A model generated the notes under the pieces. That model was not told the origin of the DNA. It saw only the letters and a list, made by a program, of their open reading frames with translations, and did no database searches. Of a DNA stretch of 35,335 bases, positions 8,217 through 14,267 are shown piece after piece. The DNA comes from Calditrichia bacterium (GTDB lineage: Bacteria > Calditrichota > Calditrichia > Calditrichales > J004), in the NCBI GenBank assembly GCA_026991535.1, contig JALXBH010000299.1:1-35335 (forward strand), written 5' to 3'. The position numbers and the translations under genes were made by a program. The first letter of the stretch is position 1. Each line of letters starts with the position of its first letter.

Positions 8217-8864
8217 ATGGCAAAGTACAAAAATCCGCTGATTGTGGGTGTTACCGGTGGGCTGGGCAGCGGTCAGTCCACCGTGGCCAGGCTTATGGAA
8301 AAGGGCCGGGCCAAGGTAATCAGCGCCGATGAAATGGCCAAGCAGGCCATCGCCCGGAATAAATCCCTGCAAAAGGATCTGATGAAGGTTTTTGGCGATG
8401 ATATTTTTGAAGACGGCAAACTGAACCGGGCCCTGCTGGCCGAGCGGGCCTTTAAGGATATTACGGAAACGCGCAAGCTGAACCAGGTGGTGCATCCGCG
8501 CATGGTGGAAAACATTATCGACGCCATGGAAAAGGCCCGTTTTTCGGGACGCTATCCGCTTATCGTCATCGACGCCGCGCTTATTTATGAAATAAGCATT
8601 GAAAGGAATTTCGACGCCATTATTGTGGTTACCGCCACCACCGCCAACCGCGAGAAGCGGGTAAGGGAACGCGACGGCATGACACGCGCCCAGTTCCGGG
8701 AACGGGACAGTAAACAGATACCTCTGAAGGAAAAGGCCGCCTGGGCCGATTTTGTGATCGAAAATAACGGTACGCTGGAGGAGCTGGAAGAGAAGGCCCG
8801 CCAGGTGTATAAAAAACTTATGGAAATGCAAAAAGTAAAAGAACGCCGCGGCAAGCTGGCTTAG
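8217..8864 (+). CDS. coaE: Dephospho-CoA kinase-like protein with altered P-loop
   Basis: A 215-residue protein of normal length for CoaE, which phosphorylates dephospho-CoA in the last step of coenzyme A synthesis. Family landmarks include an N-terminal P-loop region (14-22), F-G-D-D-I-F-E-D-G-K-L-N-R, the V-H-P-R-M-V motif, and the late A-D-F-V-I-E-N-N-G-T-L-E-E-L segment. Two landmarks are off: the P-loop reads GGLGSGQST, with Gln20 in place of the phosphate-binding lysine (codon CAG at 8274), and the usual D-A-D is S-A-D. The usual P-L-L-F-E reads A-A-L-I-Y-E. The enzyme may work with a substitute lysine, be weak, or have changed role. The start is one base after the protease stop, with GAGG upstream. 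A second coaE elsewhere cannot be excluded. Confidence 0.85.
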   Translation: MAKYKNPLIVGVTGGLGSGQSTVARLMEKGRAKVISADEMAKQAIARNKSLQKDLMKVFGDDIFEDGKLNRALLAERAFKDITETRKLNQVVHPRMVENIIDAMEKARFSGRYPLIVIDAALIYEISIERNFDAIIVVTATTANREKRVRERDGMTRAQFRERDSKQIPLKEKAAWADFVIENNGTLEELEEKARQVYKKLMEMQKVKERRGKLA

Positions 8865-8872
8865 GAGGAATA

Positions 8873-9925
8873 GTGTTAAGCGAAAAAGAAGCACGGGAAC
8901 TGGTTGGGGCATACGGCAACCGTGTAAACGAGGGCCGTCCCATAAAAAAAATAATCGACGACGGGGATATTCCCCGGCTAAAGGGATGCACGGTATTGCA
9001 GGGTAAGGTGTCCGATTCCGTTTTCGGGCCGGATTTAAAAACTGCCGGGGGCAAGCCGATACGGCTGATGTTCCGCAACAACCGCATCAGCACCCATGAT
9101 GTTAACAGAGGGGCCATACCCTTTAAAGATCAGGTACTGGCTATCAATCATGACCATATGTTGAAACTGGTGGCGGATGTAACCGGCCATTCGCAGTTTG
9201 AGGTAGAGGGGTTGCATCCGGCCTCCACGGTTATTCCGGCCGAAAACCTAAAGCTGATCATGTATGAGAATGTGTTGCGCATGTACATGGCCGAAAGCAG
9301 TACCTCCACGTCGCTTTATCAGCACTGGTTGCGCGCCCGCCAAAACGGCCTGGAAACCCTTAAATATGCCGGGCATGTGCTGGAGGTGGATCAACTGGAG
9401 GTCAACGGTATGTTGCCCTATCTGCTGGATACCCCGTCCACCAAGGACGAACACGATATGACCGTCGATCCGGCTTATCTGTTTGAGCACAATATATGCA
9501 CCCGCGATCAGCACATTCAGATTCGCAATGCCTCGCTGATGGCCTTTGGCGTGGTCAGTCAGTATGTGCGGGAAAAGGGCATGGTGCTGGTGGATACCAA
9601 AACCGAACACGGGCTGAACAGCGAGGGCCGGATTGTGGTGGCGGATGAAGTGTATACCATGGACTCCTCAAGATTTTGGAAATTGAATGACGACGGCACC
9701 ATCCTGAAACGGGAAGGCAGGCCGGTCAGTTTTTCCAAGGAGTTTGCCCGGGGCATGGTTACGGAAAAGAATATGCAGTTTAACCGGGAACAGGCCAATG
9801 AGATCGCCGTCAGGTATATCATCGGTTTGCAGCATTTAACCGGTAAAGCGTTTGAACCGGATATCCGTTCCCGGGATCAGCGCATAATCGAATCGGTGGA
9901 GCTGATTCTGGATAAGCTGTGTTAA
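8873..9925 (+). CDS. purC: Phosphoribosylaminoimidazole-succinocarboxamide synthase (SAICAR synthetase)
   Basis: A 350-residue purine-biosynthesis enzyme that joins aspartate to CAIR using ATP. Signature segments are present: L-Q-G-K-V-S-D near residue 42, N-R-I-S-T-H-D-V (normally DRISAFD), T-P-S-T-K-D-E-H-D, and the strongly conserved V-D-T-K-T-E-H-G...A-D-E-V-Y-T-M-D-S-S-R-F-W at about 240-270. It is longer than the compact 240-residue E. coli form and has departures from consensus in the ATP-binding motif, so it belongs to a divergent branch. The start is GTG at 8873, chosen because AGGAGG at 8863-8868 stands just upstream and no ATG is available. It is the last gene of the run beginning at 1217 and meets a convergent gene. 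Confidence 0.9.
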   Translation: MLSEKEARELVGAYGNRVNEGRPIKKIIDDGDIPRLKGCTVLQGKVSDSVFGPDLKTAGGKPIRLMFRNNRISTHDVNRGAIPFKDQVLAINHDHMLKLVADVTGHSQFEVEGLHPASTVIPAENLKLIMYENVLRMYMAESSTSTSLYQHWLRARQNGLETLKYAGHVLEVDQLEVNGMLPYLLDTPSTKDEHDMTVDPAYLFEHNICTRDQHIQIRNASLMAFGVVSQYVREKGMVLVDTKTEHGLNSEGRIVVADEVYTMDSSRFWKLNDDGTILKREGRPVSFSKEFARGMVTEKNMQFNREQANEIAVRYIIGLQHLTGKAFEPDIRSRDQRIIESVELILDKLC

Positions 9926-9944
9926 GATATCGGCAGAGCGCCGT

Positions 9945-10823
9945 TTAGTTGAAAATAAACTTATGCACCACGTGGGATGGCAGCGTTTCTTCCAGGCGGG
10001 CAAAATTACGCCAGCGGCTTATGTTTTTTTTAATGCACTGTTCCACAGCGCGGTTGCGCAGGGTGGAATCGAGAATGCGCACGCTGGAAGGAATCACAAA
10101 TCCCCGGGGATCGATTTCAAACTCCACCTTTATGGCGCCCCGGCTGATGGCGCTGTTTCTCAGAGCTTTGTTGAAACAGTTCTGGATAATATTCTGTTTG
10201 CCGTAGAGCACGCTAAGTATTTCATTCTGATCGCGATAGCCGTAGCGCTTTTCCGCGCTGGTGAGCATGGCCGGTACATCCAAAACCAGCGAGGCGTCCC
10301 GTTTGATTTTATAGTCGTAGGGGTCGCGCAAAAGATCGTCAAGGGAGAGTTCACCGGAACGCACATGTTTTCTCCGGCGCTGCCTTTTTTCAAAATGTCC
10401 CCTGGGCACGTAGCTTAGTTCCTCAAAGCCGATGTCTGAAATATCGATTTCCGCTTCATCCAATTCCGGCAGGGTGGCATAGGGCGAGGGTTGTTTGGCC
10501 AGTTCCGCCAGCAGACCGCTTTTGGCGATGTCTCTTTTTTTTAGTGCCATATTTTCCCTGGCGCCGGCAGCCAGTTCCGTGCGCGTATCTTCCTTTTGTA
10601 TTCTTTTTTCCGCTTTGGGCTCCTGTTCCAGAATCAGCGATTGAAAGCGCTGTTGAATCGCCTGCCGCACATGGGGTTGCAGGGCGGGGTAGTTGTAGGT
10701 GCCCAGAAAAACGATTACCAGAACGGTTGCAAAAAGCACCGCGCTGAAGATGGCGAGAAAACGTGCTGGCAGGCGGTCGCCCATCCTTTTGGCAAAATAG
10801 CGATCAAAATCCGTTTGATACAT
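9945..10823 (-). CDS. Membrane-anchored AgmX/PglI C-terminal (TonB-like) domain protein
   Basis: A 292-residue protein with a short cytoplasmic N-terminus, one transmembrane helix at about residues 20-41, a charged periplasmic linker (roughly 60-210), and a C-terminal domain of about 95 residues. That domain has the pattern I-I-Q-N-C-F-N-K-A-L, then R-G-A-I-K-V-E-F-E-I, S-V-R-I-L-D-S-T-L, and V-E-Q-C-I-K-K-N-I-S-R-W. The spaced cysteines and the final tryptophan match the AgmX/PglI C-terminal family, TonB-like domains found in myxobacterial gliding and envelope proteins. A periplasm-spanning or energy-coupling role is inferred. I use the ATG at 10823; the upstream TTG at 10865 adds 14 unlikely residues. 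Neither start has a good ribosome site. It converges on purC with a 19-base gap. Confidence 0.75.
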   Translation of the reverse strand: MYQTDFDRYFAKRMGDRLPARFLAIFSAVLFATVLVIVFLGTYNYPALQPHVRQAIQQRFQSLILEQEPKAEKRIQKEDTRTELAAGARENMALKKRDIAKSGLLAELAKQPSPYATLPELDEAEIDISDIGFEELSYVPRGHFEKRQRRRKHVRSGELSLDDLLRDPYDYKIKRDASLVLDVPAMLTSAEKRYGYRDQNEILSVLYGKQNIIQNCFNKALRNSAISRGAIKVEFEIDPRGFVIPSSVRILDSTLRNRAVEQCIKKNISRWRNFARLEETLPSHVVHKFIFN

Positions 10824-10930
10824 GGAAGTAACTGTGAATTGGGGTATAAAATGAGTTAGCACCAATAATAGGCAATAAGCGTCTGGTGTGTGTGATGCAG
10901 GTCACCATCGGGGCCTGGGGTTGGAATTGT

Positions 10931-10959
10931 TTGATCGTTTTGTGAACAAAGCCTACATT
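10931..10959 (+). promoter_or_regulatory. Promoter of spmAB with an internal palindrome
   Basis: TTGATC (10931-10936) and TACATT (10954-10959) are 17 bases apart, 48 bases upstream of the spmA start. Between them lies TTTGT-GA-ACAAA (10939-10950), a palindrome with perfect 5-base arms, well placed for a repressor. The same GCCTACATT context is seen at the promoter near 1160. Confidence 0.45.
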
Positions 10960-11006
10960 AATACCTTTCAGCCTTTACATAATACCGGAAATCCATAGGA
11001 GGAGAT

Positions 11007-11684
11007 ATGCTGAATCATATATGGTTTTGGATGATCATGCTCAGTTTGTTTGTGGCCGCGGGCACGGATATTTATAATGAGATAACGGCCCCGCCCCCCA
11101 TGGAGACCGCCGGGGAGGAATTATCGTTGAATAAGCGCACCAAGCTGGGGCAGCTTTCGGATGCCGCTCTGGAATCTGCCCAAACCGGCGTGAATATCTC
11201 CCTGGGGCTTATCGGTATTATGGCCTTGTGGCTCGGCATTATGAAAGTGGCCGAGGAGGCCGGTTTTATAAAAATTCTGGCCCGCATGGTGGCGCCCATA
11301 ACGCGTCGCCTGTTTCCTGAAATTCCCGAAGATCATCCTTCCATCGGGGCCATGCTGATGAATATTGCCGCCAATATGCTGGGGCTAAGCAACGCGGCCA
11401 CGCCGCTGGGGCTTAAGGCCATGGAAGAGCTGCAAAAACTCAATCCCGATAAAGAGACGGCCAGTAATTCCATGATCACCTTTCTGGTGATCAACACCAG
11501 CGCCATCACGCTTATTCCGGCCTCGGCCATTGCCATCCGCGCTTCGCTGGGTTCAGTCAACCCGCAGCAAATTATCGTTCCCTCGATCATTGCCGCCACC
11601 ATGGCCACTATCGTGGGGCTGACCACGGTTAAGCTTATCCAAAAGTTTGAAAAGAGGAAAAAAAGAACGGAAGGGGAGGCCTGA
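11007..11684 (+). CDS. spmA: SpmA-like nucleoside-recognition (Gate) membrane protein
   Basis: A 225-residue integral membrane protein with an N-terminal helix, a polar loop (about 28-55), and several hydrophobic segments including G-L-I-G-I-M-A-L-W-L-G. The N-I-A-A-N-M-L-G-L-S-N-A-A-T-P-L-G motif (about 119-135) is diagnostic of SpmA and the Gate domain. In Bacillus, SpmA with SpmB affects spore-core dehydration, but the pair is widespread in non-sporulating bacteria, where the transported substrate is unknown. The ATG has AGGAGGAG directly upstream. The stop overlaps the spmB start (TGATG), so the two are translated together and likely form one complex in the inner membrane. Confidence 0.9.
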   Translation: MLNHIWFWMIMLSLFVAAGTDIYNEITAPPPMETAGEELSLNKRTKLGQLSDAALESAQTGVNISLGLIGIMALWLGIMKVAEEAGFIKILARMVAPITRRLFPEIPEDHPSIGAMLMNIAANMLGLSNAATPLGLKAMEELQKLNPDKETASNSMITFLVINTSAITLIPASAIAIRASLGSVNPQQIIVPSIIAATMATIVGLTTVKLIQKFEKRKKRTEGEA

Positions 11685-12223
11685 TGGAAACGTTGCGATT
11701 GATTATCGACTGGGCTTCTGTTTTGGCCATTCCAACCATTATTCTGCTTTTTATCGGTTACGGCGGATATAAAAAGATTCCCGTATATGAGGTTTTTGTG
11801 GAAGGGGCCAAGGAAGGTTTTGAAGTGGGCGTTAAAATTATTCCCTATCTGGTGGCCATGCTGATGGCCATTGCCATGTTCCGCGCCAGCGGCATGCTGG
11901 ATATCCTGACCTGGCTGGCCTCGCCCGTTACCAATCTTATCGGCATGGCGCCGGAGCTTTTGCCCATGGCCCTGATGCGGCCCCTTTCCGGCAGCGGTTC
12001 CCTGGGAGTGATGAGCGAGTTGATGAAAACTTTCGGCCCCGATTCGCTGATCGGCTTTACCGCTTCCACCATGTTTGGCAGCACGGAAACCACCTTTTAT
12101 GTGCTGGCGGTTTACTTTGGTTCCGTGGGTGTGCGCAAAACCCGTTACGCCGCACCTGCCGGATTGCTGGCCGATGCCGCCGGTTTGATTACGGCCGTAT
12201 TGATTTGCCAGTTGTGGTTTTAA
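11684..12223 (+). CDS. spmB: SpmB-like nucleoside-recognition membrane protein
   Basis: A 179-residue membrane protein, the expected companion of SpmA. It has hydrophobic segments at about 10-27, 50-68, 80-100 and 155-177. The family motif runs P-M-A-L-M-R-P-L-S-G-S-G-S-L-G (about 94-108), followed by F-T-A-S-T-M-F-G-S-T-E-T-T-F-Y. The length is standard. The start overlaps the spmA stop by one base. The substrate is unknown for the family outside sporulation. Confidence 0.9.
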   Translation: METLRLIIDWASVLAIPTIILLFIGYGGYKKIPVYEVFVEGAKEGFEVGVKIIPYLVAMLMAIAMFRASGMLDILTWLASPVTNLIGMAPELLPMALMRPLSGSGSLGVMSELMKTFGPDSLIGFTASTMFGSTETTFYVLAVYFGSVGVRKTRYAAPAGLLADAAGLITAVLICQLWF

Positions 12224-12225
12224 TT

Positions 12226-12275
12226 CTCATCCGTTATGATTACCGAAAAACCGATGAGAGGCCGGGGGGCCTCTC
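12226..12275 (+). other. Two mutually exclusive hairpins between spmB and the cupin gene
   Basis: GAGAGGCC (12256-12263) and GGCCTCTC (12268-12275) form a perfect 8-base stem with a GGGG loop, followed by a short CTTTGG. Upstream, CTCATC (12226-12231) can pair with GATGAG (12253-12258), which shares bases with the first stem. The pairings cannot coexist. This could be a weak terminator or processing site with an alternative fold; the poor T run keeps the terminator call uncertain. Confidence 0.4.
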
Positions 12276-12297
12276 CTTTGGCGGGGTTGTCAAAGTG

Positions 12298-12951
12298 ATG
12301 AGGGGTTACGGTCTGTATTTGTTTGTCCTGCTGTTCGGCCTTAGCCCGGCGCCCGCGCAGATACCCGTGCATGAGGAGCCTTTCCATCAGCCGGTTTATC
12401 ACAACGGTACTATGCGGATTTTGCGGGTGGCCCTGGCCCCGGGAGACACATCGCTTTTTCACCGGCATAGCCATAATATTTTTTATGCCACCCTTAAAGG
12501 AACCCGTATGTGGTTGCAAACCGCCAAAGGCGAAAGCCGGGAAGTGACCCTGTCCGACGGCTGGACGGGAGAAAATACAAGCTATGCGCGCCGGCCGTTT
12601 GTCCATCGTATCGCCAATGTGGGGCAAGATTCGCTGGTGCTTTTTGCGGTGGAATCTTTACGGCCGCTCCTTTACCCGACGAGGAAAACTCCTGACGGCG
12701 ATTCCGTTTTTTACACCCGCGGATATCATTTGGCGGCAGGGGAGGAAATAAAGTTAGATATATCCGGGGCCGTGGCGCTGATAGCCCTTAAAGGCCTGGG
12801 CGAAATACGAACGAAAGGGCGGGAAGTCCGGTTATTTGGCGGAAAACAACCCTGGTACGTACCGGAAAGCGCGGCCTTTGGCTCCATACGGAACACGGGG
12901 AGCGGAAGGTTGTTTTTTGTTAAAATAAGGTTAAGCAAACCTTTGCAATAG
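12298..12951 (+). CDS. Exported cupin-domain protein
   Basis: A 217-residue protein starting at the ATG at 12298; the longer TTG-started frame from 12205 would overlap spmB and put the signal peptide inside the protein. Residues 1-23 are a typical Sec signal ending in A-P-A-Q. The mature part contains a cupin-like beta barrel: M-R-I-L-R-V-A-L-A-P-G-D (about 37-48), then H-R-H-S-H-N-I-F-Y-A, whose clustered histidines would bind a metal, then a second beta set with P-F-V-H-R-I-A-N-V-G. A C-terminal region (about 130-217) looks like another beta sandwich. Cupins range from storage folds to dioxygenases and isomerases, so no reaction can be given. Periplasmic location is inferred from the signal. 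Confidence 0.75.
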   Translation: MRGYGLYLFVLLFGLSPAPAQIPVHEEPFHQPVYHNGTMRILRVALAPGDTSLFHRHSHNIFYATLKGTRMWLQTAKGESREVTLSDGWTGENTSYARRPFVHRIANVGQDSLVLFAVESLRPLLYPTRKTPDGDSVFYTRGYHLAAGEEIKLDISGAVALIALKGLGEIRTKGREVRLFGGKQPWYVPESAAFGSIRNTGSGRLFFVKIRLSKPLQ

Positions 12952-12959
12952 TTCGGGCG

Positions 12960-12988
12960 TTGACGTAAATTAACGGTTCATTTATCAT
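12960..12988 (+). promoter_or_regulatory. Sigma-70-like promoter of the DUF4920 gene
   Basis: TTGACG (12960-12965) and TATCAT (12983-12988) are separated by exactly 17 bases, and the ATG at 13007 is 18 bases beyond. This is the closest match to consensus in the window and suggests this gene has its own start in addition to any readthrough. Confidence 0.55.
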
Positions 12989-13006
12989 TCAAACCGGAGG
13001 AAAAAA

Positions 13007-13465
13007 ATGATGTTAAAAAGCGCTTTATTTACGCTGCTGTCGTTTTCCCTGCTGTTAGCGGGCGAGGCCAAACATTACGGCAAAAAGCTGACCCTGGAAA
13101 AGACCACGCCTATCGAAGCCATTGACAAGGCGCCGGAAAGCTTTGTGGGCAAAACCGTGCTTGTGGAAGGCACCGTGGTGGATGTGTGTAAAAAACGCGG
13201 CTGCTGGATTAAGGTGGTTGACGATAAGAGCGGCAGTTCCCTGCTGGTAAAGGTAAAAGACGGTGAGATCGTTTTTCCGTTGGAAGCACGGGGCAAGACA
13301 GCCCGGGTGGAAGGGGTTTTTCAAAAGTTGGAATCCACCATGGAAGAGACGGTGGAACATGCCAAAAAAGCCTGCAAGCTGGAAGGTAAGGAATTTGATC
13401 CGGCCACGGTTACCAAACCGGATGTCAGCTATCGTTTAAAAGCCCTGGGCGCGGTTATTAAATAA
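13007..13465 (+). CDS. DUF4920 exported protein
   Basis: A 152-residue protein with a signal peptide at about residues 1-19 (F-S-L-L-L-A-G-E). The rest matches DUF4920: F-V-G-K-T-V-L-V-E-G-T-V opening an OB-like barrel, then V-D-V-C-K-K-R-G-C-W-I-K-V (about 59-71), whose two cysteines and tryptophan are the family signature and look suited to metal or redox chemistry. A C-terminal helix contains a further cysteine in A-K-K-A-C-K-L-E-G-K-E-F. The function of the family is unknown. A strong GGAGG site stands 6 bases before the ATG and a good promoter precedes it. The following PepSY-associated membrane gene may be co-transcribed through an attenuator-like leader. Confidence 0.85.
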   Translation: MMLKSALFTLLSFSLLLAGEAKHYGKKLTLEKTTPIEAIDKAPESFVGKTVLVEGTVVDVCKKRGCWIKVVDDKSGSSLLVKVKDGEIVFPLEARGKTARVEGVFQKLESTMEETVEHAKKACKLEGKEFDPATVTKPDVSYRLKALGAVIK

Positions 13466-13479
13466 ATTTTAAGGAGAAG

Positions 13480-13509
13480 ATGGCCGGTTGTCCGCCGGCT
13501 TTTTTTTGA
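13480..13509 (+). CDS. Possible 9-residue leader peptide MAGCPPAFF
   Basis: An ATG at 13480 is preceded by AAGGAG at 13471-13476, at short spacing. It opens a 9-codon frame ending in TGA at 13507-13509, one base before the ATG of the next gene at 13511. The hairpin at 13483-13499 lies wholly inside this frame, so a translating ribosome would melt it. The next gene has no ribosome site of its own, which makes coupled reinitiation from this frame plausible. Too short to prove by coding statistics. Confidence 0.3.
   Translation: MAGCPPAFF
13483..13507 (+). terminator. Rho-independent terminator/attenuator after the DUF4920 gene
   Basis: GCCGG (13483-13487) and CCGGC (13495-13499) form a 5-base GC stem with a 7-base loop, followed at once by eight T residues (13500-13507). 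It falls between the DUF4920 stop and the PepSY-associated gene, only 4 bases before the latter's ATG, so it would act on readthrough into that gene. Confidence 0.6.
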
Positions 13510-13510
13510 T

Positions 13511-14062
13511 ATGACCTTCAGAAACCGGCTACGCCAGCTACACAGGGACTTCGGTTATTTCTTTTTTGGCATGAGTGTTATCTTTGCGGTTTCCGGCCTG
13601 GCCGTTAACCATATCGACGACTGGAATCCCAACTACAAGCTTACGGTTAAAACGGGTCTTCTTTCTCCGTCGCTTTCCTTTGGGCCGCCCCTGCCTGTGC
13701 AAAAAATTGCCAACAGCATAGGTCTGCGGGACACCGTGACCGGTTATGTGCGCAGCGGCATGCACCGTTTTATGATCTTTTTGGGAACAAACAGCCTGGA
13801 GATTGACACCCTCGGGCGCAGTTACCGTTACGAACAGGTGGAGGAACGCTGGCTGTTGCATGCCTTTAACCGGTTGCATTTGAATGAGCTGAAAAATGAA
13901 TGGGTTTTCTTTTCCGATTTTTTTGCCCTCGGCCTCTTTTTTATGGCGGTCAGCGGTTTGTTTTTAAACAAGGGACGCAATGGCTTAAAAGGTCGCGGCG
14001 GCTGGCTGGCGCTGGTAGGCGTAATGGTGCCCGTGCTGTTTATAGGTTTGTATCTGATATAG
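13511..14062 (+). CDS. PepSY-associated transmembrane protein
   Basis: A 183-residue membrane protein. The N-terminus L-H-R-D-F-G-Y-F-F-F-G-M followed by F-A-V-S-G-L-A-V-N-H-I-D-D-W-N-P is the typical first helix of PepSY-associated TM proteins, which often serve in iron-reduction or haem-linked membrane systems. A periplasmic domain (about 45-125) follows, then a second helix (about 133-153, F-F-A-L-G-L-F-F-M-A-V-S-G-L-F) and a third at the C-terminus (163-183). The histidines H11, H34, H118 and H123 could bind haem or metal, though this is inferred. The start is fixed by homology and by an upstream in-frame stop at 13469, yet no ribosome site precedes it, consistent with coupling to the short leader frame. 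Confidence 0.8.
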   Translation: MTFRNRLRQLHRDFGYFFFGMSVIFAVSGLAVNHIDDWNPNYKLTVKTGLLSPSLSFGPPLPVQKIANSIGLRDTVTGYVRSGMHRFMIFLGTNSLEIDTLGRSYRYEQVEERWLLHAFNRLHLNELKNEWVFFSDFFALGLFFMAVSGLFLNKGRNGLKGRGGWLALVGVMVPVLFIGLYLI

Positions 14063-14078
14063 CCGGGTCACCGGCTAT
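14059..14078 (+). terminator. Hairpin at the end of the PepSY-associated gene
   Basis: ATAGCCGG (14059-14066) and CCGGCTAT (14071-14078) form a perfect 8-base stem with a GTCA loop that includes the stop codon. The tail CTTCATTCTTATTCG is only moderately T-rich, so it may be a weak terminator or an mRNA 3-prime stabiliser. Confidence 0.5.
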
Positions 14079-14210
14079 CTTCATTCTTATTCGTCCTTTA
14101 CCTTCCTTGCCTCGGCCCATAAGAGGGGCCATAAGGATAAACGGTCTAATACTTGTCATTTATTCGTTGATGTTTGCCGATAAAGGAAAGTATTTTTCTA
14201 TCTTTTTAGA

Positions 14211-14240
14211 ATAAAAAAGCCCATCCGGCCGGACAGGCTT
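14211..14240 (-). terminator. Rho-independent terminator of the cysC-cysD-cysN operon
   Basis: Read on the minus strand, AAGCC, a 2-base internal loop, then a self-complementary TCCGGCCGGA core and GGCTT form a long stem (14217-14240) followed by TTTTTTATT. It lies 27 bases after the cysN stop, exactly where an operon terminator is expected. Confidence 0.65.
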
Positions 14241-14267
14241 TGTCGATTCGTTCATTAAACAATGCCG

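Noticed and set aside
7923-8912. Minus-strand open frame of 329 codons opposite the protease end and coaE
   Set aside because: It is a shadow of two well-supported plus-strand genes, lacks a ribosome site, and its translation has no recognisable domain.
10824-10865. TTG-started extension of the AgmX-like protein
   Set aside because: No ribosome site and 14 residues with no family resemblance; the ATG at 10823 gives a normal N-terminus before the membrane helix.
12205-12297. TTG-started N-terminal extension of the cupin protein
   Set aside because: It overlaps spmB, passes through a hairpin, and would bury the signal peptide; the ATG at 12298 is preferred.
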